DNA of 64,000 nt, taken from assembly GCA_902806595.1 (NCBI GenBank), contig CADCXC010000005.1, positions 1,674,001-1,738,000 on the forward strand, read 5' to 3'. Positions 35,844 through 48,791 of the stretch are shown here, in pieces. The translations under genes and the position numbers were made by a program. The notes under the pieces are model-generated. The model was not told the origin of the DNA. It did no database searches and was given only the letters and a program-made list of their open reading frames with translations. Numbering within the stretch: the first letter of the stretch is position 1; the number at the start of each line of letters is the position of its first letter. Source of the DNA: Pyrenopolyporus hunteri (taxonomy: Eukaryota > Ascomycota > Sordariomycetes > Xylariales > Hypoxylaceae).

Positions 35844-38800
35844 TGGGAAGGGAAGGGCGGTTCCGGGGCGGTGCGCTTAGTGGAGTTCTGTGGAGCGACC
35901 CGAATAGCCCGGGGGCGGGAGAGATTGCTAGGGTTGCTAGGGTTGCTTAGGGGGTGGAGAGGGGGGCAAAGAGAGCCTCCCGACCTAGGCCTCTGATTTA
36001 CGCGTCATTTCCCGAAAATAAGGGAACTAAAAAAGACGATCTGAATCTGTCGGAAACTGAATTTCGACTTCAACACGTTTTTAGAAGGCTAAACTAATAA
36101 AAGATACGAAGTTGAGACCGATCGACGTGGTTAAATGTTAAGAGGTACATAATATATTAGGGTGTCTATACCATGGGTTAGGTGGGTTTAGTTGGTACCT
36201 CAGGAAGTCATACCAAGAGGTAAGTAAATAGGTAGGTATTTAAGAGACAACAAGTGACCTACTAGAAGTAAGTGAACAGTAAATTCAGGTAGTAGTGAAA
36301 CGTGAATACGATTGCCAGGTACTTAGGTAGCTTATGATACTCGTTAAGAACGTGTGGAATCCGTTGTACGGCAAGCCGTCCTCTTCCCCGTTGTCCAACT
36401 AACACAGATTTGAAGCTAACAGCACTTCAAAAGTAAAACCTACCTACAACACAAGTCTTAACCGCGGCGACTGGTACTCACAGTGAGTCGCTAATGTAGA
36501 TCTCCAAGCCAGCGTAATTCGTACTACCCCTCCCCGGTTTCAAGTGACGTTCTATAGAAGGAATTCTATATACATAGTAGCAAACATACCCTCGTCAGCT
36601 AAGCGCTTAGAAAAGGTGAGGTGAGGTCCTCGCTACATGTACCAAGACAATTACAACTGCACGATAGAAGAAAACAAAACCGGGGGATAGGTACTATCCC
36701 TATCGGGACAATTAATTACGCTGTTAGAAGTACGGAGGTACACGGACTTCCGGGTTAAGCATATTAACAAACCTCATCTCATTTTCTTCAACAGGCCTAC
36801 GAGGCTAAGCTCTCCAGAAAGTCGTATAAACATAGTGAAGATTTATTAACTGACTTAGAAGCCCCCACGTTGTGTTACCCTTGTCGCGGGCCCCAAGATC
36901 TTGAATCCAATGCAGATCAACCCAATGGGCGGGATTTGCTAATCATCATTTCTCTCGCACCTCGTCAGCAGACGATGGTCGAATCGGCTATACGTTAGGC
37001 GCCAATCCTGTCAGAATTCTCAATAAAATATGGGCTTACCAGGGCTCGATCTCTTCTCTTTGACACTAGCTCTGGGGTAGATCGGCTTTGTAAGCCGCCT
37101 CGGATGGATATGACAAGGTAGATGTAATATTATACAGTACGTAACAGACATCTCATCGCCTCTCCAGTTTATGCCTGCTCGTGTTCTCTCCGCGCCAACG
37201 CGGCTTTCTCGAACCTGCAAGCGAGCATTGATGCGTCCGGGTAAATGAGCCATGTCGAATTTTAACTCGTCTCCTCGCCGTGTGGGGGGTGTTTCTTTCC
37301 GAAGGCTCGAAGATCTGGATCTATTAACTACAGGTAGCACATACATACGTGTATGTACAATATATGTACAATGATACAATGATCGAGCTGCTTATTACAT
37401 GTAGTACCCAAGTTCCGCGGGAGCTGAAGAAGATTGCAAGGATTACCCCAAGAAGGCCGGTGCGTTCGTTGGTTTAGACGTCCCCGTTGACCAGAATTCA
37501 TCTCAGCCGAACCCCTTAACCATCTTGATTCAAGGTTAAGCCTACAAGCCGTAAAACATCCACCTCCTCAGACTTGGACTCGGAACGTACCTAGGTTTAG
37601 AACTTGGCACTGGAACTTGGAAGAGAGAGTGTATTCCAAACGCCATGTTTTTGTATATAGAGTGCGAAGTGGTATATAATGAAAGCCGATATGTGCCAAG
37701 ATAAGGTCGTAGTCGCTGCTATCGAGGTCCCTGTCTGCATGATATTAAACACACGCCGCAGGGGAGGGCAATATCAGGTGCCAACATGAAGATGCGAGTG
37801 CGTACGTGCGCCCCCCCCTCCTCGACAAACTGTTGCTGGTGTAATGAATTGCGTCGAACACCATCATCTAGATAAGCTAGTAATAAGGAGTTGATCAAGA
37901 TACAGTATTATACGAATGATCAACCGCTATTACATACGCCACGGACAGTCGTTAACCAACACTATACTGTTTCTGGTACAACCCTACCATTATGATATTG
38001 CTTTTCTTATTATGATACTGTACGGCCCTTGCTCTCTTGGCTAAGGTTCCACCACACCTTACCTAATGACGAGGGCTTTCATCTAACTTATGTGCATATT
38101 GAGATGCAAAAATAACTCACAAGTTTTTGACGTGATGACAACTTAAAAGATCGACGGATCTCTATCTACTCAATACTCTATTTTATTCGCTACCCTCTCA
38201 CGCTTACCTATGTATATGTCGGACCGACCGTCCCAGCTCGTCCACTCGGAAATGGCCAATTCGTGCTGAGGCATCGGCGCCACAGAAGCGGGGACAACTT
38301 ATTGAATTCAGGCTTTGTCTAGGAGGCGTCTCTCGCCCCTTCTACGCACATCCAACCTTGTCTAAGTATATGCGAGCCCTCAGGTCTAACTACCATCGCA
38401 AGGACTTGGCTATGCGCCGAACGATTGAGACAGAACAGCCATGTCAGCAGGCGAAAGGGAGAGAGCGCCGGCAACATCCCTCCATGCGTACCGGCCGTCT
38501 AACAAGGACCAGGTGCCCGGGATTATTCCAGCGACACTTCGCCATGTCTCAAGTCACACCGGTCCACGCGGATCGCTGTCTGTCTTGACCCTTCATGCCT
38601 TGTTTTCGCTAGGCTGTGTAAATGGCTTGCGTTAATCTACTATGGTGCTGAAAAGTGGAAAAGCAGCTTCGCCTACGTGAAACTGCCACGGCATTATAAG
38701 ACCCCTCGTGCTTAGATAGGTATTCAAGGTAATTAATACACTATGGCAGAGTCTAGTAGATCCATGGAGATTCTGGACTTCATAAACCCCCCACATCCAC

Positions 38801-41800
38801 GACCACCTCAACCACCGTGATCTCGTAACGTCCTCGGACACTCGCCCGGCTTAGGCACATACACACACACACTCACTCGCACGCACACCAAGTCCAGGAG
38901 CTTATCGGCTGAAAACATTCAACTAGTTTTCGTAACCGCGCACTAGTTGCAAAAGGCCCCCCCTGAGAACTAGTTTAAACGTCTACGGACGGTTCAAATC
39001 CAATTGGTTATTCGTAGGCGGCCGCCTTGCATCCTGCATGGAGGCGCCGGCGAGTAGATCCCCTTAGTCGTCAGCCTTAGTATTACAGTTCTATCAAGGC
39101 TTTAATTATCGCCTCAGGATCTGCTCCCCGGTGCGTTTTGTGTACAATAACCGCCTAACAAGAGGGTCAATAGCCCCGCCGCCTACCAAATTGTCGGGTC
39201 GATCTCGCACACTAAGGGCATCCCTTTCGGGGTCTTGTTTCCGTTTTCACGGCCGAACCTTCAGGCACAGCAGCAGATTGGGGCGGAGGGAACTCATCAC
39301 CTCCGATCCCAGAAACTACAGAAACAACCTAACATAAGTATTTCGAAACACTTTCCAACACATAGAAGTATTAGGATACAGATCCCTAGCATCACATGGG
39401 CTCTCGCAACGTTACATGTTGCTCAGTCTCAGACGTCGCAACGGTGGGCCAAGACCATGTTCGGTGAGATGGTGATCTTTTCTACTACTCGTATGTACAT
39501 GTCTAGGTCATTCACCTTGAATCTCTTTAATTAGATCATTGTCATATCATGTCGACGGTAGCTCGGCCGCCGGTAATCAACTATCGATTCAATCCTCGTC
39601 GTACATACCCAGTGGTTAGTTCGTTAACCAGTGGAAGGTCGGGGGCTCCCTTACTCCCACTCAACAGTTTCTACATCCGGGGGCGACCGTGGCGTTCAAC
39701 CACACCATTGGTACTCCTTCGTGTGCATCCGGAAACGCCACAGGCGGAAAACGACCGCTCTGACCTAATCCGCAAGGCTAGTGGAGGGAAGCACTTGGCC
39801 TAACGTGCCAACAGGGAATTGCATAGATCCTGCAGGGGTTTTCTTGTGACTTCTCGCATTAGATCGGTAAATGTAGGTGAGAAGATCGAAAAGTTCTGCC
39901 AACCTGAGTGGTTTAGAATACAAAGTCCCTCCCATAATATGATAATAGATTTTGAGTGATGCAGCCAGCACTGCCGATATTAGGTGCCATTCCTTGGCTT
40001 TCTAAATGGGATATTTTAATACTCTGAACGGGCGCCTTCAAATATTCGGCGGGATTTTGTAACAATTCCCACCAAGGTGCTGCACCGTTAACACATATGC
40101 GAAAAGTAAACCGAAATAGGAGTAGATGGAAATGAGGGATTATAAAAGCAAGTTCCAAAGTCAAATTACTTCGTCTCGGTGCATTTTTCAATTAGAAGTG
40201 CCGGGCACATCAATCTAGTTAGTAGTTAGTAGTTATTATTCATTTCAAACCAGTACCGCCTATATACCGTTGACGTTGGAGTGGGTAAAGTCTCGACCAT
40301 ATGTAGGTAGGTAGCTGTCAATACACTTGCCGCTAGAATAACCTGGAAGCCGGATTGCGTTGGTGAGTAGGAATTTTTCTCCTCTTCGAGAACGTGCCTC
40401 AGCTAAGCTACCTACTCACGGCATATCGCCCCGTCACTCAGGGCCGCGCCGACGCAACAAGGGGATTAATAGCGTTACATGCCATGTATGCACACATCAT
40501 TGTCATCGACATTGGGCGGATGAAGAATCTCTCACCGCACGATACTACGCTATCGTGGATATACGTACCTCACATCATATATATTACTGTATCTTATAAA
40601 TCGCCAGCAGCGCCTACGTGCTAAATGACAATATAAATGGCAATAAATACCGACTTCATACCCTAATCTGTGTTGCCGGAGACAAAACCGCCTAGGTGTC
40701 CATTGGATATGGGTTTTTCTATTCCTCCCTTTCCCCCCTCCTATCGTCTTCGATTTTCCCTTCCAACCCTTTCGGTTTTCCCCCCTCCAGCAGCCTCTGC
40801 CTTCCCCCCCAACCAGTCAAGCACTGCGTACAATCTAAGTGGCGTCGACTAGGACCCCCTCATCTTTTTTCGGGAACCCTTGATGTTACACGACAGATCA
40901 ACCGCATGCTGCGTGTCTGTCGTCTATGTCCTGGGTAGCTTGCCTAGACTTTGCCAGTCCGTTTTGGACCACGGTTGCATGACCCCGTGTCTAAGATGAC
41001 GCTGGGAAGCGAGCACATGGCTACCACCAAGTGGTCGAGCCACGGCGGAACAGTCAACCATATCGCTTCCCCTCCCACCTCCTCCCTATAATGAACGGGT
41101 AGCTATACACCGGAGTTGGCAGATGGAATTGTTGCAAGTCGATCCGAGGAAGAGGGGTTCCTGTGGAACGACGCGCCTTCTCGAAGACAAGGGTGACAAG
41201 GCAGTTATAGCCGTTGAAAGAAACCCCAGCTACGGATCTCATCACCTATCAGGCGGGAAGCGGTATCGCGGATCTCGATTGAGATGTGATGCCGAGCGTC
41301 AGGCTGGGAACAAGACTTCCAAAAACGAACATACGTGACTTACCAGGTAGGTAGATATTAATATAACTTGAACAGCTAACATACATACGTATAGAGCTCG
41401 TACATACCCCATACGGGCACACATACATGAAAATGGACGAAATAGCTGCTGTTCTGAGCGCCCCGTGGAGTTGACTTCCCCACCCGCCTCCCCGCAACGG
41501 ACGTGCCGCTGCGGCGGTCACTTGGTCACTAGGTATGTAGATAGTTGCGGGTTGCAGGTTGCAGGTTGCAGGGCCGCAGGTCGCTGATGGACCCGATGGG
41601 ACAATGCCAGTTCAGCGTGAATATCATTTTTAACTACACCTATAGCGGGTATACAGGTACATACCATACCTACATATAGGTACCTGGGTAGGTATATATA
41701 AAGTGCATACCCATTGCGCATCACAACATCGACGATGTTGATTCGATGAAGCCGTCAACATGAGATACCTAGGTACTTGGGTACATAGTTATGTACCGCA

Positions 41801-42571
41801 TGCTCACCCACCTATAGTGTACGTGCCTTATATAGCGCTCGGTTCGGCTGTAAGTAGCAAGCTGAATAAGGTTAGCCATGTGCGGACGGCATGGGCCGTG
41901 TAACGTCGCTAAAAACGGCTCTTCTAGTCTGGCTCGCTCCATTGAAATCCTTCCTACTACGCAGCAAAGTACATACATGTACGTACATACATGCTAGCGT
42001 ACCTAGGTATGTATGTACATATGGGATATACCCAGGTTGGTCCTACATGTACGTAGTAATAATCCAAACGACCGGTGAGACTAGGTCAGGCATGTACCAT
42101 GGGTACGAATCTCATACGTACATGTATGTAAGGCCGAACCCCAACAGTGCGCGTCATATTTACGCACTATGTGGACCACGACGACTTACATGCGAAGTTC
42201 AATCTCAATATTTCAATGCTGTCGCAAACATTTTGACATAACATAACACAAGACGAGAAACTAAAAAGAAAGGGGAAAGTAGGTAGGTAGAAAAGCAAAA
42301 GAGGAGAAACGGAAGAAAAAGAAGTCATGCAAGGCCGTTGACGTTGACGGTACCCCCATTCCCTTCCCTTCCCCCTTAACATTCCCCCAATAGTGTGTAT
42401 TACTTACATACCTACCTACTGGATGTATTCCCTTTCGTCTCTGCGCAACGGGGACACAACGCCATGCGCGGACTAGGTTAGTGGTAGGCAGGTAGGCAAG
42501 TACGTAGCTCAACCTTTGCTTATCTCACATCTTGCGGGTAGTACATACACACATGCCTATGCCTACGCCTA

Positions 42572-42633
42572 TACCATGCCATGCCATGCCATGCTATGCT
42601 ATGCCATACCATACCGTACCGTACCATACCATA
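42572..42633. repeat. Pentanucleotide tandem repeat (ATGCC/ATACC)n
   Basis: About twelve copies of a five-base unit that drifts from CCATG through CTATG and CCATA to CCGTA. It gives spurious open frames on both strands. Confidence 0.88.
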
Positions 42634-42790
42634 GCACAAAGCGTCGAGAACGCCGCCTCACATCCCGCCAAGCCCCGCGGGATAAGGGGCGAGATAGGAC
42701 GACGGCATGCAGGAGGACGTACGAAGCTGACGCGGATAGGTGCGGGAAAAATAAAAAAGAACGTGGAGAGGCGAAACAGAGAGGACTAGG

Positions 42791-42836
42791 CAGTGAGTGA
42801 ATAAGTGAGTGAGTGAGCGAGCAAGTGACTGAATGA
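42791..42836. repeat. Tetranucleotide repeat (GTGA)n
   Basis: Imperfect run of GTGA/GCGA units in non-coding DNA left of the ABC transporter. Confidence 0.75.
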
Positions 42837-43456
42837 GGAGAAACAAGACAGGGTAGGGCATCAGCTATGGACAGAAGGAGAAGGGTGGGCAAACGCCGAT
42901 CAGCCAGCTACCTACTTAGATAGCTACCTTAGCTAGCTGTCACTCGTCGCCGTACCAAACAGGCAATTCTGTCTTGTCATTGGTCCGCATCACTGCTGTC
43001 GGCGTTGGCGATGGTATCGGGCCCTCCATGTGCGTTGTGCGAGATGTGTTCGTATCGCGTACGCGCGCCATGGCGCATTTTCCCCCTCTCACACCCTCAC
43101 CAGTAACGTCATATCCCCTTAAATCGTCTACCTAGCTCGAATACTAGGAGCAGCTCAAGGACCTAATATTAGATATTATCTCGAGTATTGGTTACGTCGG
43201 GCGTGAAATTGCATCATCTCATCACGTACTCGGAACACGAATTCGAACCTTCTCTGCGAGTCTACTATTCGTGTTTGACTTGGCTGTAACTATTTTACGG
43301 CTTGATTTTTATAAACAGACCTTGAGTACCTACACCACAGCTACCCGAGTAGGTAGCTTAGCTCAACTTATTTTTCTTCTATAACTCAATGCTCACTGAA
43401 TATGTGTTGAACCGAAAGTAACAAACGCCCTCGCTTTGACCCGACGTGCAGATTAC

Positions 43457-46400
43457 CTACTCTGTATCTAGACCAGCTTGTTTGACTAAGCCGTAGAATA
43501 CGCCTTTCTTTTGGAGAAGTGCCTGTGGTGTATCAAATTCGACCACCTCGCCCTTATCAAGAACGACTACCCTGTCACTGTCGAGAATAGTGTTGATGCG
43601 ATGGGCGACTGTGATGATAGTGCGGTGTGCAAAGAGGGATGACCGTAGTGTATTCTGTAGCATGGCGTCCGTCTCCACATCAACAGCTGCTGTGGCCTCA
43701 TCCAGCACGAGAATGTTGGATGGTGTTAACATTGCACGAGCTAAAGAGACGAGCTGTCGCTGACCCGCCGATAAATTCGACCCTGTGGAAATAAACGTGT
43801 TAGTTCAGCACATCATATTTTCCTACGCGATTACGGTTTCGTGGGAGTGACGTAGAGGTGGGTTACTAGGCATTGGAAAAACTTGATGATCATGCAGGGG
43901 CCTTCGTCGAGACTCGGCCAAGAGATTGTAGGCCATAGACTATCAACAAGCAAAAGCGAGTCTCGCTTGCCGTTCCACGTCGTCATACACGATGCAGATA
44001 GCCGGAAGTACGAAGAGGATAATCATGACAAACGATTACAAGGGCCGAAAGAAAGCGTAATAGCCGACTTACCTCCTTCGTTGATCTTAGCCTCCAGCCC
44101 GCCCTCCATGCTTGCTACATGCTCCTTTAATCGTGCATGATCTATGAGAAACCGTGTGTTAGTTTAACTAAGATGCTGGATGGTGACTGGCCTGGGCGGA
44201 GTTACGCGAGAGCATGTGTTCTGTCTGCCCTGCAGCGTACGCCAGGAATAGTGAGATCAGTGGAACACTTACCTAGAACGCTCCAAAGTTCCGTGTCGTC
44301 ATGAACATGGCCTGGATCCAAATTGTCCCGAACTGTACCCTCGAATAGAGCTGCGTCCTGGGGAATAATGGCAAGACGCCGTCGTAAGTCTAGCAATCCG
44401 ATCGTGCTCGTATCCAGGTCGTCTATGCTTATGTATCCAGTGACGGGCTCAATAAGGCGGAAAAGGGACAGAGTCAATGACGACTTGCCGGCTCCGGTCC
44501 GTCCTACCACACCTATTTTCTCATGGGATTTGATATCCAAGTTGATATTCTTTAGTACCAAATCCAAGCCCGGACGGTAGCGAGTACTGAAGTTGTGAAA
44601 CTTAACAGCTCCGTGTGCGGGCCAAGCGACTGGGGGTCGGTGTCCAGGAATGATCTCGGGGGCTTCACTAGGGAGGCGTGCATACTCGAGGACTCGTTCC
44701 ACCGACACGATATTCGTCTCCACTTCCACCGTCTGGCGAACGATCCAGTTCAGTGATGTTGTGATCTGTAGAGCGTAGGACATCGCCAAGCCCACCATTC
44801 CCGCGGTCAGACCGCTATGATTCGTAACGGAGATAATGGCGAATCCCGCAGCTCCGAGTATAATGACGGCGCCGAGGAATTCTAGTCGAATGGCTAGCCA
44901 CCTGTTCGAGCTGATGGACGGGAAGTAAGCACGCAGGTTTGAGTCGACACGCCATTCGTTCTCCAGTTCGAATCGCTCCTGTTGTCGGTACGCCCGAATC
45001 GTGCTGATGCCGCCTAGTGACTCTTGGAAATGTGCATAGATAGGACTGCGACTAACACTATCCAATCTCTTCAACTCTCGTGACGTTCTGAGATAGTATC
45101 GCTGCACCCAGTAGTAAATTAAGCTGAGGGGGATGATTAACGCGATGAATGCGGGTGTGCCGACGGAGATGACGATTAAGGTAAAAGCCGAGCGCGCGAG
45201 ATTTACGAAGAGCATGTTGAAGGTCCTGGCTAGGACTTCATCTAGGCGATAAATGTCGCTCGAAAAACGGTTCAAAATCCTCCCTGCTGGCGTGGTGTCG
45301 AAGAATGACATCGGCGACCTGAAGATAGCTGTTGCCATTCTTTCATGCAATTTTCTCGAGGCTTCGATAGAGCAGAATATCCAGAGAATCAGCGTCTGGA
45401 CAACAGTCAAGGCGGATGAGCCAACGCCAAACGCGAAGTATATGCCTAGATATTTCCCAACCTCGGGATTACCTCCAGCCTTACTGTTCATCTCAGACCA
45501 ATTCTTCAACCAGACACTACCGCCTGAAGACCCGTTAGCATTATCATACTCTTTGCTTTGAGGAGAAGGCATTGCCTGAACCTACCAATCTGTGCCGTCT
45601 GGGCTGCGACTAGGGTGAAAAGATAAACAGCAACAGCGACCAAGTTACTAGTCTTCGCATATTCGATGTAAACTATCAATATGGTCAGTTTAGTGATGTG
45701 ATACGATATGAAAGAAATGGCAACTGCAAAGAAGGAACACGTACCATCCCACTTGACTTTGCCTTGTTCGGAGTGCTCCTTAGCTTGCTTAGTCTTGTAA
45801 CCGGGTTCTTCTTCGTCGCTAAGTTTCCCTCTAGGTCCTCTGAAACTAGCCGCACTTGCTCGTCTCAGAGTCGACATGCTTCCTGTACGCTTTTGCGTAG
45901 CTGAAGCTGCGGAGGGTCCCGTTTTTATGGGAGCTAGTTCAGCGATGTCTTCCTGGGCTTCTTCGATCTCTTCCTTGTCCTGGCTGTTGTCCTGTTCGAT
46001 ATATGTGGATGTTTCGCTTCCCGAACCTTCGGGACTAGATTCCGAAGACGCCGGTCCAGAGTCATGCCCAGAAGACCTAACGAGCTCTGCAACGCCACCT
46101 TTCATAGCTACTAACTGGCGGAAGGTCCCGCTCTCGACTATCTCCCCATCCTTGAGCTGGTATATGTAATCAGCCTCGGAAAGTACTGAGATGGCATTGG
46201 TAGCTAGGATTCGGCATTTAGAGTTGAGAAGACCCTTCGAGCCTAATACTTGCTCAATGATATGTCTACCGACATGAGAGTCTACTGCGGACAGGCAGTC
46301 ATCGAGGAGGTAAATATCAGCCCGCGCATATACTGCACGGGCAAGAGCAACGCGAGCCTTTTGTCCACCGCTTAAGGAAATACCTCTCTCGCCGACAACA

Positions 46401-48791
46401 GTTTCATCCCCATCAGGTAGTTGTGTGAAATCAGCGAGCAAGGCACATGCCTTGACGGTCCTCTCGTAGAAATTCGAGTCGTACCGGTGTCCAAATACGA
46501 TATTTTCCTTTACAGTTGCGTTCATAATCCATGGCTGCTGAGCGACATACGCGATTGAGCCTTGAACGCGCACGTCACCTTCAACCTTCCACAAATCGCC
46601 TAGGATACTCTGTAAAAGAGATGACTTCCCGGCCCCAACTCTGCCGACAACACATGTGAGCTCCCCCTTGCGAGCATTGAAACTGACGTCTCTGAGTACG
46701 TTCTTAGCTTCATGGCGATTCCACGAGAAGGTTGCGTTTCGAATGACAACGGCATCATCTCCCCTCTCCTCCGCCGGCTCACCAAGGACAACAGCATCGG
46801 GTTGGATTTCTTCAGCGGTAAGGAAATCTGTCAAACGACCAGCCGCGACAGTGGCCTCGATGATTGAGGTAATAACCATAGGTAAAATGGCCAGGGGGAA
46901 CGTGAGAAGGTTGAATAGCGCCAGAGCGGGAAAGACGATCTCGGTGGTCAATGGAACGTCGTGCGTCCAGACGAAGACAGCAAAGGTAGAGCAGGACACC
47001 AAGAACGGCGTGGTGGACCAGGTAAAATTGGCAAATGCTTGGCCAGCACCAATCTTACGAAGATTCTTAAGTTCGAGATCATTTCTGACAAAGTTAAGCT
47101 TATTCATGAAAGCCGTGCTCCAAGCGTAGAGCTTTATGCTTTTCATATTATTTATAATCTCGGCGATCAATCGACTCCTCGTGTCCTTATTCTTCATCTG
47201 ATCCTTTTGCAGGCGCTTCATGAACCTAGCAATGAAGCCATTGATCGGAATCATAATGAGCATCACACCAATACCAGACAGCATGGACCACCCGACAAGT
47301 TGGTACAAGGATACCATGCAAATGGTAATCTGGAAAGGGGCGGACCAGAGCTGCTGAGCGAATTGAGTCAGATCTTGGAGACGTTGAGCGTCGACAGCCA
47401 TATAATTGACAATATCTCCAGTTGTCTTGGAAGATCTTCCTTCATTCGAGAGCTTTAACGATTTCTTATAGATAGCAGATGCCAGACCCGACTTGATGCG
47501 CATGCCTGTGACGAAGGCGAGTTGGAAATATTGATGCTAAAATATGTCAGTAAGGGCAGCCTCGTATTATATTTCGGTACCAAACTCACAATCATACCAG
47601 TCTGTAGACATGCGACGAAGAACATGGCAATGGCGATAGCAGCACCCTTGATAGGGGGTTGAGGCTCCTTTCCCTCTCCATAAGAATCCACGAAACTAAT
47701 GAGATAACGTAGAAGTTGAGGCTGAGAAAAAGCCGCTAAGTCATTGAAAATCTTGAACACAGTGGCAAGTAGATAGGGACCGCCGTAGGCGTGAAATAAC
47801 GCAAGCCATAGACTAGGACGCTTCGTATGTTTCAATTGACTTTTCCATGCTCTGTCGAAGCTATCACCTGTCGTGGAGGTCTTGTCGCTAGGGGAAAGGC
47901 CCCAAAGGTCTTCTTCAGTAAGATACTGCTTGTATCCAAGCTTCATCAGGGGTGTCATCCATGAGAAAGTTAGACGCGAAAATACAGTCGCATATTCTAT
48001 TGGGCATTCTTCGCCTTCCTCATCAACCAACGCCTCATATGCACTCGACTTTTTAGGCCAGAGCCATTCGATGGCGAATTCAATAGCCGAAAGACCGAAC
48101 CCGACGGTATAAGTGACGAAGTATGGAAGGTTGCTGTTGTAGATCTGCTGGGAAACCAGAGATCTCAACTTAACAGCGTACGCGATTAGAAGGAGCAGCC
48201 AGTAAAACAGGACAACGCCGTTGGCATTTCTCAAGCGATCGTGTTCGACCCATTGGATCGTGAATATGACGCCAAGCGATATAATTGTAGAGACTGTCGT
48301 AAGAACACGAAAATCGCCGTACCATATGCCCGGGAAATTGACGATCTGAATAGCGAGCTGAACGGCGACATCGGCGATAATAAGAACGAGGAGGGACTGC
48401 AGGTAGTGGTAAGTAAGGTATATAAGATATATAATGGGAAGCGCTGCGGAATTCAGCTTCTAGATAGCTTGATGCATACCTGCTTAGCCCAAAAGTGCCA
48501 ATCCTTAGAGGCCTCGGTAGGCTTCTGTTTCCGTAAGATGTACCACACCGCTAAAGCTCCGCAAACAATGCCGAAGACCGCGACGGTAAACACCCAGATA
48601 TCGATAAAACACGGCGTGAAATCGTAGCGAAAGGGGCTCAGGGGGCCCCAGCCTTCCTCGTTACCGCATAACGGCTGTTTGAAATGTTCCGTTGCGCTGA
48701 GATAACCGTTTCCGAGCTCTTGGAGAGGCCTATAGCCCGTGAAGGACCCGGTCGATTGGAGGACCTGCTGGGAGGTATCGCCGAATCGCAT
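43457..48791 (-). CDS. ABCC (MRP/Ycf1-like) ABC transporter, full length
   Basis: Seven exons on the minus strand: 48791-48480, 48396-47590, 47536-45745, 45672-45586, 45523-44273, 44141-44073, 43782-43457, giving 1547 residues (yeast Ycf1 is 1515). The layout is TMD0 (with CGNEEGWGPLSPFRYDFTPC) - linker - TMD1 - NBD1 - acidic linker - TMD2 - NBD2. NBD1 has Walker A GRVGAGKS (~671-678), LSGGQ (~761) and Walker B IYLLDD; the second D where most ABC proteins have E is normal for ABCC. NBD2 has GRTGAGKS (~1340), NLSAGQRQ and ILVLDE. The group moves glutathione conjugates, metals or bile-acid-like anions into the vacuole. The true ATG is 48791; an earlier in-frame TTG is not a start. Introns of 290 nt (43783-44072) and 131 nt are long for this window. 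Confidence 0.9.

Larger units (their letters stand above)
32641..43456. other. Gene-free 10.8-kb tract with repeats
   Basis: No reading frame longer than ~140 codons looks real on either strand, and I could not assemble spliced exons of any family I know. The tract contains microsatellites, 9-bp and 5-bp tandem repeats, a poly-T run (34440-34452), pyrimidine-rich patches (40720-40810), many ACCTAGGT-type palindromes (41640-42020) and one A+T-rich inverted-repeat element. It must include the promoter of the YDR124W-like gene at its left end and the 3' UTR of the ABC transporter at its right end. Fast-evolving small genes or non-coding transcripts cannot be excluded. Confidence 0.5.

Noticed and set aside
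38980..39020. GGTTCAAATCC, resembling a tRNA T-loop
   Set aside because: No pairing T-stem and no acceptor, anticodon or D arms could be built around it.
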